Below, piece by piece: positions 44,876 through 56,257 of a DNA stretch of 64,000 nucleotides; the stretch's first letter is position 1, and each line of letters begins with the position of its first letter. Below the pieces are notes generated by a model. That model was not told the origin of the DNA, searched no databases, and worked only from the letters and a program-made list of their open reading frames with translations. This DNA comes from Gammaproteobacteria bacterium. Lineage in GTDB: Bacteria; Pseudomonadota; Gammaproteobacteria; Steroidobacterales; Steroidobacteraceae. The stretch is from positions 1 through 64,000 of the forward strand of contig VBNH01000043.1 of the NCBI GenBank assembly GCA_005878095.1, read 5' to 3'. Made by a program: the position numbers and the translations under genes.

Positions 44876-46229
44876 TGCTCGCGCCCGCGGTCCCGGCGGG
44901 CGGCTCGACCGCGGCGGGCCGCTCGGCCGCGGTGGGCGGCTCAGCCGCAGTGGGCGGCTCAGCCGCGGTGGGGGCTCCGGGGTTGCGCGCCAGCTGTCCG
45001 ATCGGCTCGAGCGGCGCGAGCGGCGCGTCTGCGGTCACGCCCAGCTCGCTGAAGCGTCGCGCCTGCGGCAGCACCTGGCGCTCGAGCGAGCCGACGGCCG
45101 CGTTGTAGGCTTCGACCGCGGTGGCGAGCCGCTGCCCCATGCGGCCGAGATGTCCGTTGAAGGTTCCGAGGCGCCGGTACAGCTCCTGGCCGAGGTCGCG
45201 GATCAGCGCCGCGTTGCGCGCCACGGCCGACTGCCGCCACCCGTAGGCCACGGCCTTGAGGAGCGCGATGAGGGTCGAGGGCGTGGCGATGATCACGCTC
45301 TGGCCGAGCGCGGTCTCGAGCAGCTCCGGCCGCTCCGCGAGCGCGGCGGAGAGAAACTGATCGCCGGGCAGGAACAGCACCGCAAACTCCGGGCTGCGCT
45401 CGAACTGGGTCCAGTAACTCTTGGAGGCAAGCTCGCGCACGCGCGTCTCGACCTGCTGGGCGTGTCGCCTGAGCGAGAGCTGGCGCTCCTCGTCCGTCGA
45501 GGCGTCGAGGGAGGCGAGATAGGCGTCGAGCGGCGTCTTGGCGTCGATAACCAGATCGCGCGCATCGGGCATGTGCACGACCAGATCCGGGCGCAGCGCG
45601 CCTTCCTCGCCAACCAGCTGCAGCTGCTCGGTGAAGTCGCAGTGCTCGCTGAGGCCGGCAAGCTCCACCAGGCGGCGCAGCGTGAGCTCGCCCCAGCGAC
45701 CGCGCACCTCCGGGCGGCGCAGCGCGGTGACCAGATTGCGCGTCTCGCGCTGCAGCTGCGCCTGGCCGCCGGCGAGCGTCTCGATCTGGGTGCGCAGGGT
45801 GGCGAAGGCGTCGCGGCGCTCGCGCTCGAGCGCCTGCACCTGCGCCTCGGTGCGCTCGAGCGCGGCGCGCAGCGGCTCCACCAGCTGCGCGATGGCCTGC
45901 TCGCGCTCCTTGAGTGCGCCCTGGGCGAGGACCTGGTCGCGCCCGAGGGCCTCGCGCGCGAGACGCAGGAACAGCTCGCTGTTGGTCCGCAGCGTCTCGC
46001 CGGCGAGCGAATCGAACGCGGCCCGCAGGCGCATTTCGGACTGCTCCAGGAGCTTCAGGCGGTCCGCGTCCTGCAGGGCGCTCGATTCCAGGCGCACCTG
46101 CGCGGCGGCCAGCTCGATGCGCAGCGTCTCGATGCGCCGCACGGCGCGCAGCTGCGTGAACAGCACGCCGAGCACCGCGCCGGTGGCGAGCGCGGCCCCG
46201 GCGACGATGAAAATGACCAGCGTGCTCAT
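44859..46229 (-). CDS. rmuC: DNA recombination protein RmuC
   Basis: The protein has 456 residues. An N-terminal membrane helix (VIFIVAGAALATGAVLGVLF) is followed by a long coiled coil and the RmuC nuclease-like core. The core contains RGRWGELTLRRLVELAGL, DLVIDAKTPLDAYLA and LPGDQFLSAAL. RmuC limits DNA inversions at inverted repeats. The C-terminal tail contains a Pro/Thr/Ala/Glu repeat encoded by four 18-bp units (44901-44972). Its ATG overlaps the ubiG stop (ATGA). Confidence 0.93.
   Translation of the reverse strand: MSTLVIFIVAGAALATGAVLGVLFTQLRAVRRIETLRIELAAAQVRLESSALQDADRLKLLEQSEMRLRAAFDSLAGETLRTNSELFLRLAREALGRDQVLAQGALKEREQAIAQLVEPLRAALERTEAQVQALERERRDAFATLRTQIETLAGGQAQLQRETRNLVTALRRPEVRGRWGELTLRRLVELAGLSEHCDFTEQLQLVGEEGALRPDLVVHMPDARDLVIDAKTPLDAYLASLDASTDEERQLSLRRHAQQVETRVRELASKSYWTQFERSPEFAVLFLPGDQFLSAALAERPELLETALGQSVIIATPSTLIALLKAVAYGWRQSAVARNAALIRDLGQELYRRLGTFNGHLGRMGQRLATAVEAYNAAVGSLERQVLPQARRFSELGVTADAPLAPLEPIGQLARNPGAPTAAEPPTAAEPPTAAERPAAVEPPAGTAGASNARKA
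44901..44972 (-). repeat. In-frame 18-bp tandem repeat in rmuC, four units
   Basis: Units lie at 44901-44918, 44919-44936, 44937-44954 and 44955-44972. On the coding strand they follow CCCACCGCGGCTGAGCCG with a few changes. They encode PTAAEP-like hexapeptides near the RmuC C-terminus. Confidence 0.9.
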
Positions 46230-46915
46230 CGCTGGAAATGCGCCAGGTAGTTCACGGCGACGTCGCGCGTGAGCGCCACGTGCCCGGTGAAGGGGTTGAG
46301 CTCGATGCCCGCGAGGGTCTCGAGGGTGAGCCCCGCGGCGCGCGCCCAGCGCGCCAGCTCCGAAGGCAGGATGAGCCGCTCATACTCGTGCGTGCCGCGC
46401 GGGATCAAATTGAGGAGGTATTCCGCGCCGACAATCGCCAGCAGGAAGGATCTGAGATTGCGGTTGATGGTCGAGACGAACAGCGCGCCGCCGGGCCGCA
46501 GCGCTCGCGCGAGGGTCGCCGTCATGGCGGCGGGCTGGGGAACGTGCTCGAGCATCTCCATGCAGGTGACCACATCGAAGGCGGCCGGTTCGGCCGCCGC
46601 CACCTCCTCCGCGGCGGCCAGGCGGTAATCCACCGCGAGCGCGGATTCGGCGGCGTGCAGGCGCGCGACCTCGATCATGCCGGGCGCGAGATCGATGGCG
46701 GTGACGCGCGCCCCGGCGCGCGCCAGTGCCTCGGCCAGCAGGCCCCCGCCGCAGCCCACGTCCAGTACACGCCTGCCCGCGAGCGCCGTGCGCTCCGCGA
46801 TGAACTGCGTGCGCAGCGGATTCAACAGGTGCAGGGGACGAAATTCCCCGTGGCTGTCCCAGAACGCCGACGCGCTGGCCTCGAACCTCGCCAGTTCTGC
46901 GCTATCGGCGTTCAC
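46226..46915 (-). CDS. ubiG: Ubiquinone biosynthesis O-methyltransferase UbiG
   Basis: The protein has 229 residues. UbiG carries out both O-methylations of ubiquinone synthesis. The N-terminus (FEASASAFWDSHGEFRPLHLLNPLR) and the SAM motif LDVGCGGGLLAEALA are typical, as is CMEMLEHVP. The GTG start overlaps the stop of the upstream amidohydrolase-like gene (GTGA), giving MNADSAELARFE; the longer open frame has no family support. A ubiG gene after a TRZ/ATZ-family hydrolase is also seen in Pseudomonas. Confidence 0.95.
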   Translation of the reverse strand: MNADSAELARFEASASAFWDSHGEFRPLHLLNPLRTQFIAERTALAGRRVLDVGCGGGLLAEALARAGARVTAIDLAPGMIEVARLHAAESALAVDYRLAAAEEVAAAEPAAFDVVTCMEMLEHVPQPAAMTATLARALRPGGALFVSTINRNLRSFLLAIVGAEYLLNLIPRGTHEYERLILPSELARWARAAGLTLETLAGIELNPFTGHVALTRDVAVNYLAHFQR

Positions 46916-48279
46916 GCGGCCTCCATCCGTACGCGCTGTGCCCAGCGGGCGGGGAGAGCGGCCAGCTCCTCCTCGTCGAGCGCCACCAGGCGCGCACCGC
47001 TCACGGCGGGACGCCCTGCGGTCCACACATCGCTCACCTGGCTGCGCGTAACGCCAAAGGTAACGGCGTCCGCAATGGCCGCGGCCGGCTGGCCGCCGAG
47101 CGCGCCGAGATCGATGCACATGAGATCGGCGGCCTTGCCAGGCTCGATCGATCCGATCTGTGCCGAGAGTCCCAGCACCGTGGCGCCGCCGAGCGTCGCC
47201 ATGCGCAGCACCTCCCCGGCCGTGAGCCCGGAATGCAGCGCCGCAGCGCGCGCCTCCGCCAGCAGGTCGAGCGCGCCGGCGGCGACCGGGCTGTCGGTGC
47301 CGAGGCCAGTGCGGTTGCCCTCGAGCGCCGCTACCGGCGCGGGTGCCCCGAGGCGCAGATCCGCCTGCGGGCAGGCGATGAGGCTGGCGCCGTGGCGGGC
47401 CAGCAATTCCAGATCCGCGCCGTCGCAGCTACCGGCGCCGATCGCGCTGAATCCCGGGCGCAGCAGGCCGAGCGCGTGGAGCTGGCGCAGCGGCCGCTCA
47501 TAGCGCGGCGCGCGCGCGCTGTCCTGCACGCCGGCGCCGGCGAGCGCGCGGGCGGGGAGCGCCGCGCCGTCCGCGGATTGCGCTGCTTCCGCAAGCTCCG
47601 CCAGGTGCACGGCGATGCGGGCGTCGAGCTCATCCGCCACGCGCCGCACGCGCGTGAGCAGTGCCTCGCTCATGCCGTGCACCGGCAGCGGCGCGAAATA
47701 CAGGCTGATGCGTGAATCGGAAGCGTACTCGTCCCAGAGTCGCTCGGCCCTGGCGAGGTGCGCGGTCGCGCTCTCGGCCCAGGGCGTGGGATTGTCCGCG
47801 ACCGGCAGACCGATGGCCGCGCGCATGTGGGCCGCGGCGGCGGCGCGCGCGGCTTCCTCCGGAAACAGGCTCAGGTCCGCGAAGCAGGTGATCCCGGCAC
47901 GCAGCATCTCGGCCACCCCCAGGCGGGTGCCGTCGCGCACGAAATCCGCGCTCAGGCAGCGCTGCTCCACCGGAGCGAGGATCTCGCTCAGCCAGCGCGA
48001 GCGCGGGCCGCGCACCGGCAAGCCGCGCAGCAGCGTGTGACAGGCGCGCGTGTGGGCATTCACCAGGCCCGGCAGCAGCGCATGCCGCTCGCGTACCACG
48101 CGCTCGCGGCTCTCGAAGCGCTCGCGCAGCTGCGCCGTGGGACCGAAGGCCACGATGCGTCCGGCGGCCACCGCCACCGCGTGATCGGCGCGCGCGGTGT
48201 TGGCGGGCGCGATCGGCAGCAGCCAGCGGGCCTCGATCAGCAGGTCTGCGCGTTCTCTGATGGCTTCGCCCGGGGGCAT
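46912..48279 (-). CDS. TRZ/ATZ-family amidohydrolase homologue with disrupted metal site
   Basis: The protein has 455 residues. Overall it follows the 5'-methylthioadenosine/S-adenosylhomocysteine deaminase family (PGLVNAHT, GITCFADLSLFPE, GTDS, GKAADLMCIDL). In active members the first metal motif is HxH; here it is His76-Thr-Arg78. The third histidine region (AVHMT in Pseudomonas) reads AIGAGS, and HCPESN reads ACPQAD. The HxxE motif (VHLAE) and Asp329 remain. With several ligands lost, metal-dependent deamination is doubtful. The upstream ATG at 48303 is an alternative start; neither has a good ribosome-binding site. It opens the five-gene minus-strand operon and overlaps ubiG by GTGA. Confidence 0.82.
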   Translation of the reverse strand: MPPGEAIRERADLLIEARWLLPIAPANTARADHAVAVAAGRIVAFGPTAQLRERFESRERVVRERHALLPGLVNAHTRACHTLLRGLPVRGPRSRWLSEILAPVEQRCLSADFVRDGTRLGVAEMLRAGITCFADLSLFPEEAARAAAAAHMRAAIGLPVADNPTPWAESATAHLARAERLWDEYASDSRISLYFAPLPVHGMSEALLTRVRRVADELDARIAVHLAELAEAAQSADGAALPARALAGAGVQDSARAPRYERPLRQLHALGLLRPGFSAIGAGSCDGADLELLARHGASLIACPQADLRLGAPAPVAALEGNRTGLGTDSPVAAGALDLLAEARAAALHSGLTAGEVLRMATLGGATVLGLSAQIGSIEPGKAADLMCIDLGALGGQPAAAIADAVTFGVTRSQVSDVWTAGRPAVSGARLVALDEEELAALPARWAQRVRMEAA

Positions 48280-48356
48280 CGTTTTCGCAGTATATCGGTG
48301 CATGCCCGGGCTTAGAATGTGGGTCGCGTGGTTCCACGCAACGCAAGGAGCACACC

Positions 48357-48677
48357 ATGCCCAAGTACCTCATCGAAGCAGCCTATTCGGCCGAAGGCCT
48401 GCGCGGTCTGCAGAAAGACAAGGCGTCCGGTCGCAAGCAGGCAGTCATCAAGGCTGTGGAGAGCCTCGAAGGGAAGGTCGACGCCTTCTACTTCGCGCTG
48501 GGTGAGAAGGATGTCGTCGTCATTGCAGAGCTGCCCGACGCCGTCAGCGCCGCGGCGCTTTCTCTGGCGGTATCGGCTACCGGCCTCGCCAGAACCAGCA
48601 CCACCGCACTCCTCAGCGTCGAGGAGACCGATCGCGCGCTGGCGAAGAGGCTCACTTATCGAGCCCCCGGCGCTTAA
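48357..48677 (+). CDS. GYD-domain protein
   Basis: The protein has 106 residues. The small alpha/beta GYD domain is recognisable from MPKYLIEAAYSAEGLRGL, the VDAFYFALGEKDVVVIAELPDA core and the alanine-rich helix after it. Its function is unknown in the family. The ATG has a strong AAGGAG eight bases before it. A TAGAAT 40 bases upstream could be a -10 box. It stands alone before gyrA. Confidence 0.85.
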   Translation: MPKYLIEAAYSAEGLRGLQKDKASGRKQAVIKAVESLEGKVDAFYFALGEKDVVVIAELPDAVSAAALSLAVSATGLARTSTTALLSVEETDRALAKRLTYRAPGA

Positions 48678-48688
48678 GTGACGAACGC

Positions 48689-48725
48689 CCGCCGCCTGCG
48701 GGCGCTGCAGCCCCGCAGGCGGCGG
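48689..48725. repeat. Perfect 14-bp inverted repeat (hairpin) between the GYD gene and gyrA
   Basis: CCGCCGCCTGCGGG (48689-48702) pairs perfectly with CCCGCAGGCGGCGG (48712-48725) around a nine-base loop. It begins 12 bases after the GYD stop. There is no T tract, so it may be a terminator of a GC-rich type or an mRNA-protecting structure. Confidence 0.8.
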
Positions 48726-48786
48726 TTGCCCTGCTCGAGGCGGTGCCCGCAAGTGCGCCTGCGACGCGGGTCGCAAGGGCGCCCCG

Positions 48787-48795
48787 TGATAGAAT
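48787..48795 (+). promoter_or_regulatory. Extended -10 promoter of gyrA
   Basis: TG-A-TAGAAT (48787-48795) is an extended -10 element about 49 bases before the gyrA start. No good -35 is visible, which is usual for this promoter class. Confidence 0.55.
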
Positions 48796-48843
48796 TAGCG
48801 TTTTATTTCGACGCCCGGCCGGCGTTACGGACTGCGCTCTTCC

Positions 48844-51447
<2,604 letters not shown>

Positions 51448-51449
51448 GC

Positions 51450-52532
51450 TTGCGCGTATTCAATTTCGCTGCGGGGCCGGCCACGCTGCCCGTGGAAGTC
51501 CTCGAACAGGTCCGCGAGGAGCTGACCGACTGGCAGCGCTGCGGCATGTCGGTGATGGAAGTGAGCCATCGCAGCAAGGCCTTCATCGCCGTGGCACAGG
51601 AAGCCGAGCAACTGCTGCGCGAGCTGCTGGCGGTTCCCGCGCACTACAGAGTGCTGTTCCTGCAGGGTGGTGCAACCGGCCAGTTCGCCGCCATCCCGAT
51701 GAACATTGCGCGTGCCGACTCCACGGTCGATTACCTGAATACCGGCGCGTGGTCGAAGAAAGCGCTCGCCGAGGCCCGGCGCCTGACGGGCAAGGTCAAC
51801 ATCGCCGCCGATGAGGCGGCCTCGAACTACACCACCGTGCCGGCGGCGGACGCGCTCAGCTTGAGTGCGCAGGCGGCTTACGTGCATTACACGCCCAACG
51901 AGACCATCGGCGGGGTGGAGTTTCCGTACGTCCCCGACACCGCGGGGGTGCCGCTGGTGGCCGACATGTCCTCGACCATTCTGTCGCGACCGCTCGCGGT
52001 CTCGAAGTTTGCCCTCATCTACGCGGGTGCCCAGAAGAACATCGGCCCCGCGGGACTGGTGGTGGTCATCGTGCATCAGGACCTCACGGGCAAGGCGCGC
52101 CCGGGCACGCCGGCGGTGTGGGACTACAAGGCGATGGCCGATGAGGGCTCGATGGTGAACACCCCGCCGACCTTCGCCTGGTATTGCGCGGGGCTGGTGT
52201 TTCGCTGGCTGAAGGCCCAGGGGGGCCTCGCGGCGCTGGCCGAGCGCAACCGTGCCAAGGCGCAACTGCTGTACGGCACGATCGACGCCTCCGGCTTTTA
52301 CGCCAACCCGGTGGCGCTGTCCTGCCGCTCGTGGATGAACGTGCCGTTCACGCTCGCGGCGCCGCAGCTCGAGCGCGCCTTTCTCGGCGCGGCGCACGAG
52401 GCCGGGCTGACCGGCCTCGAAGGTCACCGCTCCGTGGGCGGCATGCGCGCGAGTCTCTACAACGCCATGCCGCTCGCCGGGGTGCAGGCGCTGGTGGCTT
52501 TCATGAAGGAATTCGAGCGCCGCCACGGTTGA
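51450..52532 (+). CDS. serC: Phosphoserine aminotransferase
   Basis: The protein has 360 residues. SerC is a PLP enzyme that converts 3-phosphohydroxypyruvate to phosphoserine and also acts in pyridoxal phosphate synthesis. Lys196 in AGAQKNIGPAG binds PLP; FNFAAGPATLP and MEVSHRSKAF are family marks. It starts with TTG at 51450, two bases after gyrA, and this is the only start that keeps the RVFNFAAGP N-terminus. The gyrA-serC junction is typical of Pseudomonas-like lineages. Confidence 0.96.
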   Translation: MRVFNFAAGPATLPVEVLEQVREELTDWQRCGMSVMEVSHRSKAFIAVAQEAEQLLRELLAVPAHYRVLFLQGGATGQFAAIPMNIARADSTVDYLNTGAWSKKALAEARRLTGKVNIAADEAASNYTTVPAADALSLSAQAAYVHYTPNETIGGVEFPYVPDTAGVPLVADMSSTILSRPLAVSKFALIYAGAQKNIGPAGLVVVIVHQDLTGKARPGTPAVWDYKAMADEGSMVNTPPTFAWYCAGLVFRWLKAQGGLAALAERNRAKAQLLYGTIDASGFYANPVALSCRSWMNVPFTLAAPQLERAFLGAAHEAGLTGLEGHRSVGGMRASLYNAMPLAGVQALVAFMKEFERRHG

Positions 52533-52538
52533 GCGCGC

Positions 52539-53708
52539 ATGATCTATCGCATTCTCACCCTCAACGACATCAGCCCCCGGGGCCTGGCGCGCCTGCCGCG
52601 CGAGCGCTACGAAGTGGGCGCCGCGGTGACGCGCCCGGACGCCATCCTGGTGCGCTCGGCGGACCTGCACGGCTTCGAGGTTGCACCCGGCGTGCGCGCC
52701 ATCGGCCGCGCCGGAGCGGGTGTCAACAACATCCCGGTCGCGGACATGAGCCGGCGCGGCATTCCGGTGTTCAACACCCCGGGCGCCAACGCCAACGCGG
52801 TCAAGGAGCTGGTGCTGGCGGGACTGCTGCTGGCGGCGCGCAACATCGGGCCGGCGTGGCTGTTCGCCCGCCAACTGGCGGGCGATGACGAGGCCATCGA
52901 GGCGGCGGTCGAGGAGGGCAAGAAGAACTTCGTGGGCTTCGAGCTGCCCGGACGCACGCTCGCAGTCGTGGGCCTGGGCGCCATCGGCGTCGAGGTGGCC
53001 AACTCCGCTCTGGCGCTGGGGATGAGGGTGCTCGGCTACGACCCGCAGCTCACGGTGCAGCGCGCCTGGCAGCTGTCCTCGAGCGTCGAGCAGGCGTTGT
53101 CGCTCGAGGACCTGTTCACGCGCGCGGATGCGATCACGGTGCACGTGCCGCTGAACGAGCACACCCAGGCACTGGTGAACGGTGCGCGTCTTGCGCTCGC
53201 CAAGCCCGACGCCACCCTGCTCAACTTCGCGCGCGCCGCCATCGTCGACACCCCGGCGGTGCTGGCGGCCCTCGATGCCGGCCGTCTGCACGCCTACGTG
53301 TGCGACTTCCCCAGCCGCGCGCTCAAGGATCACCCGCGGGTGGTGGCCCTGCCGCACCTCGGCGCCTCCACCGGCGAGGCCGAGGAGAACTGCGCCGTCA
53401 TGGTCGCGGACCAGGTGCGCGACTTCCTCGAGAACGGCAACATCCGCAACAGCGTCAACTACCCCGAGGCGGTGCTGCCGCGGGTGCCGAACACCACGCG
53501 CCTGAGCGTCGCCAACCGGAACGTGCCCAACATGGTGGGCCAGATTTCCACCTGCCTCGCCGGCCGCGGGATCAACATCGCCGACCTGCTGAACAAGTCG
53601 CGCGGCGAATTCGCCTACACGCTCATCGACGCCGACGGCGCCGTCGGCGAGGACCTGCTGGCGAGCATCCGCGCCATCGGCGGCGTGCTGTCGGCGCGCA
53701 TCGTGTGA
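52539..53708 (+). CDS. serA: D-3-phosphoglycerate dehydrogenase
   Basis: The protein has 389 residues. SerA makes 3-phosphohydroxypyruvate, the substrate of SerC encoded six bases upstream. The NAD-binding motif is VVGLGAIGVEVA; the catalytic Arg lies in NFARAAIVD and the His in LPHLGAST. A short C-terminal ACT-like domain (NMVGQISTCLAGRGINIADLL) suggests serine feedback. The order serC-serA-pheA is less usual than serC-pheA. Confidence 0.95.
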   Translation: MIYRILTLNDISPRGLARLPRERYEVGAAVTRPDAILVRSADLHGFEVAPGVRAIGRAGAGVNNIPVADMSRRGIPVFNTPGANANAVKELVLAGLLLAARNIGPAWLFARQLAGDDEAIEAAVEEGKKNFVGFELPGRTLAVVGLGAIGVEVANSALALGMRVLGYDPQLTVQRAWQLSSSVEQALSLEDLFTRADAITVHVPLNEHTQALVNGARLALAKPDATLLNFARAAIVDTPAVLAALDAGRLHAYVCDFPSRALKDHPRVVALPHLGASTGEAEENCAVMVADQVRDFLENGNIRNSVNYPEAVLPRVPNTTRLSVANRNVPNMVGQISTCLAGRGINIADLLNKSRGEFAYTLIDADGAVGEDLLASIRAIGGVLSARIV

Positions 53709-53735
53709 CGGCAGCAACCTTGGGAACGCCCGTCC

Positions 53736-54920
53736 ATGACCCGTAGGAACGGCAAAGCGGCGCGCGCCGTGGGACGACGTGTCCGCGCGGCGGCCGCGCC
53801 GCGCGCGCCCGCGGGCGCGCCGGCAACGGCGCCGCAGCCGCTGGACCTGGAGCAGGTGCGCGCCCGCATCGACGCGGTCGATGAGCAGATTCACGGGCTG
53901 ATCAACGAACGCGCGCGCCTCGCGCAGCAGGTGGGGATTTCCAAGAGCAGCGACGGCCGCACGGTGGATTTCTATCGCCCGGAGCGCGAGGCGCAGGTGC
54001 TGCGGCTGGCGCGGGCGCGCAACGCGGGACCGTTGCGCGACGCGGAGGTGCTGCGGCTGTTCCGCGAGATCATGTCGGCGTGTCTCGCGCAGCAGGAGCC
54101 GCTCAAAGTGGCGTTCCTCGGTCCCGAAGGCACCTTCACGCAAACCGCGGTGCTCAATCATTTCGGGCACTCGGTGCGCGCCCTGCCGCTCGCCTCGATC
54201 GATGAGGTGTTTCACGAGGTGGAGGCGGCGAGCGCCGATTTCGGGGTCGTGCCCATCGAGAACTCCACCGAAGGCACGGTCAACCACACGCTGGACCGCT
54301 TCCTCACCTCGCCGCTGAAGATCTGCGGCGAGGTGGAGCTGCGCGTGCGCCATCACCTCATGGGCGCCATGAGCGCGCTGGCGCGCATCGAGCGCGTCTG
54401 CTCGCACCCGCAGTCACTCGGCCAGTGCCGGCAATGGCTCGAGGAGCATCTGCCGGGTGTCGAGCAGGTGCCGGTATCGAGCAACGCGGAAGGCGCACGG
54501 CGCGCGCGCGACGAGAAGGGCAGCGCGGCGATCGCCGGCGAGACCGCCGCAGAGGTCTACGGCCTCAGGATCCTGGCCGCGGAGATCGAGGATCGCGCCG
54601 ACAACACCACGCGCTTTCTGGTGCTCGGGCGCAAGCTCTTCGCGCCCAGCGGCGAGGATCGCACCACGCTGCTGGTGTCCGTGAGCCACACCGATGCGCC
54701 CGGGGCGCTGTACCGGCTGCTCGAGCCGCTGGCGCGCCACCGTGTGTCCCTGACGCGCATCGAATCGCGGCCCTCGAGGCGGCGCAAGTGGGATTACGTG
54801 TTCTTCATGGATCTCGAGGGCCACGCCGACGAGCCCCACGTCGAGCGGGCGCTGGCGGCGCTGAAAAAGCGCGCCTCGCTGTTTCGCGTGCTCGGCTCCT
54901 ATCCGCGGGCGGTGCAATGA
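53736..54920 (+). CDS. pheA: Bifunctional chorismate mutase/prephenate dehydratase
   Basis: The protein has 394 residues. After an Ala/Arg-rich extension of about 35 residues comes an AroQ-type chorismate mutase domain (LEQVRARIDAVDEQIHGLINERARLAQQVG). The prephenate dehydratase domain follows (AFLGPEGTFTQTA, VPIENSTEGTV, NTTRFLVLG), with a C-terminal ACT domain (SVSHTDAPGALYRLLEPLA) that contains the ESRPSRR-type Phe-binding motif. It makes phenylpyruvate for phenylalanine. No hisC or tyrA follows; its stop overlaps aroA (ATGA). Confidence 0.96.
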   Translation: MTRRNGKAARAVGRRVRAAAAPRAPAGAPATAPQPLDLEQVRARIDAVDEQIHGLINERARLAQQVGISKSSDGRTVDFYRPEREAQVLRLARARNAGPLRDAEVLRLFREIMSACLAQQEPLKVAFLGPEGTFTQTAVLNHFGHSVRALPLASIDEVFHEVEAASADFGVVPIENSTEGTVNHTLDRFLTSPLKICGEVELRVRHHLMGAMSALARIERVCSHPQSLGQCRQWLEEHLPGVEQVPVSSNAEGARRARDEKGSAAIAGETAAEVYGLRILAAEIEDRADNTTRFLVLGRKLFAPSGEDRTTLLVSVSHTDAPGALYRLLEPLARHRVSLTRIESRPSRRRKWDYVFFMDLEGHADEPHVERALAALKKRASLFRVLGSYPRAVQ

Positions 54921-56242
54921 GGGAGTCCGGCGGCGCGCGTTATCGCATCCGCCCCGGCGGCAGCCTCAAGGGCACGCTCACGGTGCCGGGCGACAAGTCG
55001 ATCTCGCACCGCGCGCTCATGCTCGGTGCGCTCGCCGAGGGCGACACGCACATCAGTGGCTTTCTGGCCGGCGAGGATTGCCTCGCCACGGCACGGGCGC
55101 TGCAGGGACTGGGAGTGCACATCGAGGGGCCGCGGGACACGCAGGTGCAGGTGCGCGGGGTGGGCGCACACGGCCTCGCGGCGCCGCGCGCGCCGCTCGA
55201 CATGGGCAATGCCGGCACCGCCATGCGCCTGATGATGGGCCTGCTGGCGCCGCAGAGATTCGACTCGACGCTCATCGGCGACGAGTCGCTCATGCGCCGG
55301 CCGATGGAGCGCGTCGCCGTGCCGCTGCAGATGATGGGAGCGCGCATCCATACCCACCAGGGCCGCCCGCCGGTGGAGATCCGCGGCACGCCGCATCTGC
55401 GGGCCATTCACTACCGCCTGCCGGTGGCGAGCGCGCAGGTGAAATCCGCGATCCTGCTGGCCGGTCTCGCGGCGAGCGGGCGCACGCACCTGACCGAGCC
55501 GGCGCCGTCGCGCGATCACACCGAGCGCATGCTCGGCGCCTTCGGGGTGCAGCTGTCGCACGAGGGGCGCGCCATCGCGATGGAAGGCGGGCAGACCCTG
55601 CACGGGACGCGGGTAGCGGTGCCGGCGGACTTCTCCTCGGCGGCGTTTTTCCTGGTGGCGGGGTGCCTCGCGGCCGACCGCCCGCTCACCCTGGTCAACG
55701 TCGGCGTGAACCCCACGCGGACCGGTCTCATCGAGCTGCTGCGGCGCATGGGAGCGGACATCCGCCTGCATCCTCGCGCCGCGCCAGGGGGCCCGCACCT
55801 CGAGCCGGTCGCCGACATCGAGGTTCACCGCAGCGCCCTGCACGGCATCACGGTGCCCGAGGCGCTCATTGCGACCTCGATCGATGAGTTTCCGGTGTTC
55901 TTCATCGCCGCGGCGTGCGCGAGCGGCGAGACCCTGGTTCGCGGGGCACTGGAGCTGCGCGTCAAGGAAAGTGACCGGCTCGCCGCCATGGCCGCGGGGC
56001 TGGACCAGCTCGGCGTCGAGCACCAGCTGCTGCCGGATGGCCTGTGGATCCGCGGCGCGGAGGCGCTCACCGGCGGCACGATCGACAGCTGCGGCGATCA
56101 CCGCATCGCCATGGCGTTCGCAGTGGCGGCGCTGCGGGCGCGCGCGCCCATCGAGATCCGGGACGTCGCCAACGTGGCAACTTCGTTTCCCGGGTTCGTG
56201 GGCACGGCGCGTGCCGCCGGCTTGGACCTCGAAGCGCTCTGA
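54917..56242 (+). CDS. aroA: 3-phosphoshikimate 1-carboxyvinyltransferase (EPSP synthase)
   Basis: The protein has 441 residues. It transfers enolpyruvate to shikimate-3-phosphate. PGDKSISHRALM is the S3P-binding motif. Its length and spacing (GNAGTAMRLMMGLLA, RPMERVAVPLQMMGA, SAQVKSAILLAGL, DFSSAAFFLV) resemble the class II-like branch represented by Agrobacterium CP4. At the position where CP4 has the glyphosate-insensitivity Ala, this protein has Gly (GNAGTAMR), so tolerance should not be assumed. The start is the ATG of the ATGA overlap with pheA. Confidence 0.96.
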   Translation: MRESGGARYRIRPGGSLKGTLTVPGDKSISHRALMLGALAEGDTHISGFLAGEDCLATARALQGLGVHIEGPRDTQVQVRGVGAHGLAAPRAPLDMGNAGTAMRLMMGLLAPQRFDSTLIGDESLMRRPMERVAVPLQMMGARIHTHQGRPPVEIRGTPHLRAIHYRLPVASAQVKSAILLAGLAASGRTHLTEPAPSRDHTERMLGAFGVQLSHEGRAIAMEGGQTLHGTRVAVPADFSSAAFFLVAGCLAADRPLTLVNVGVNPTRTGLIELLRRMGADIRLHPRAAPGGPHLEPVADIEVHRSALHGITVPEALIATSIDEFPVFFIAAACASGETLVRGALELRVKESDRLAAMAAGLDQLGVEHQLLPDGLWIRGAEALTGGTIDSCGDHRIAMAFAVAALRARAPIEIRDVANVATSFPGFVGTARAAGLDLEAL

Positions 56243-56257
56243 CGGAAACCGATCCGC

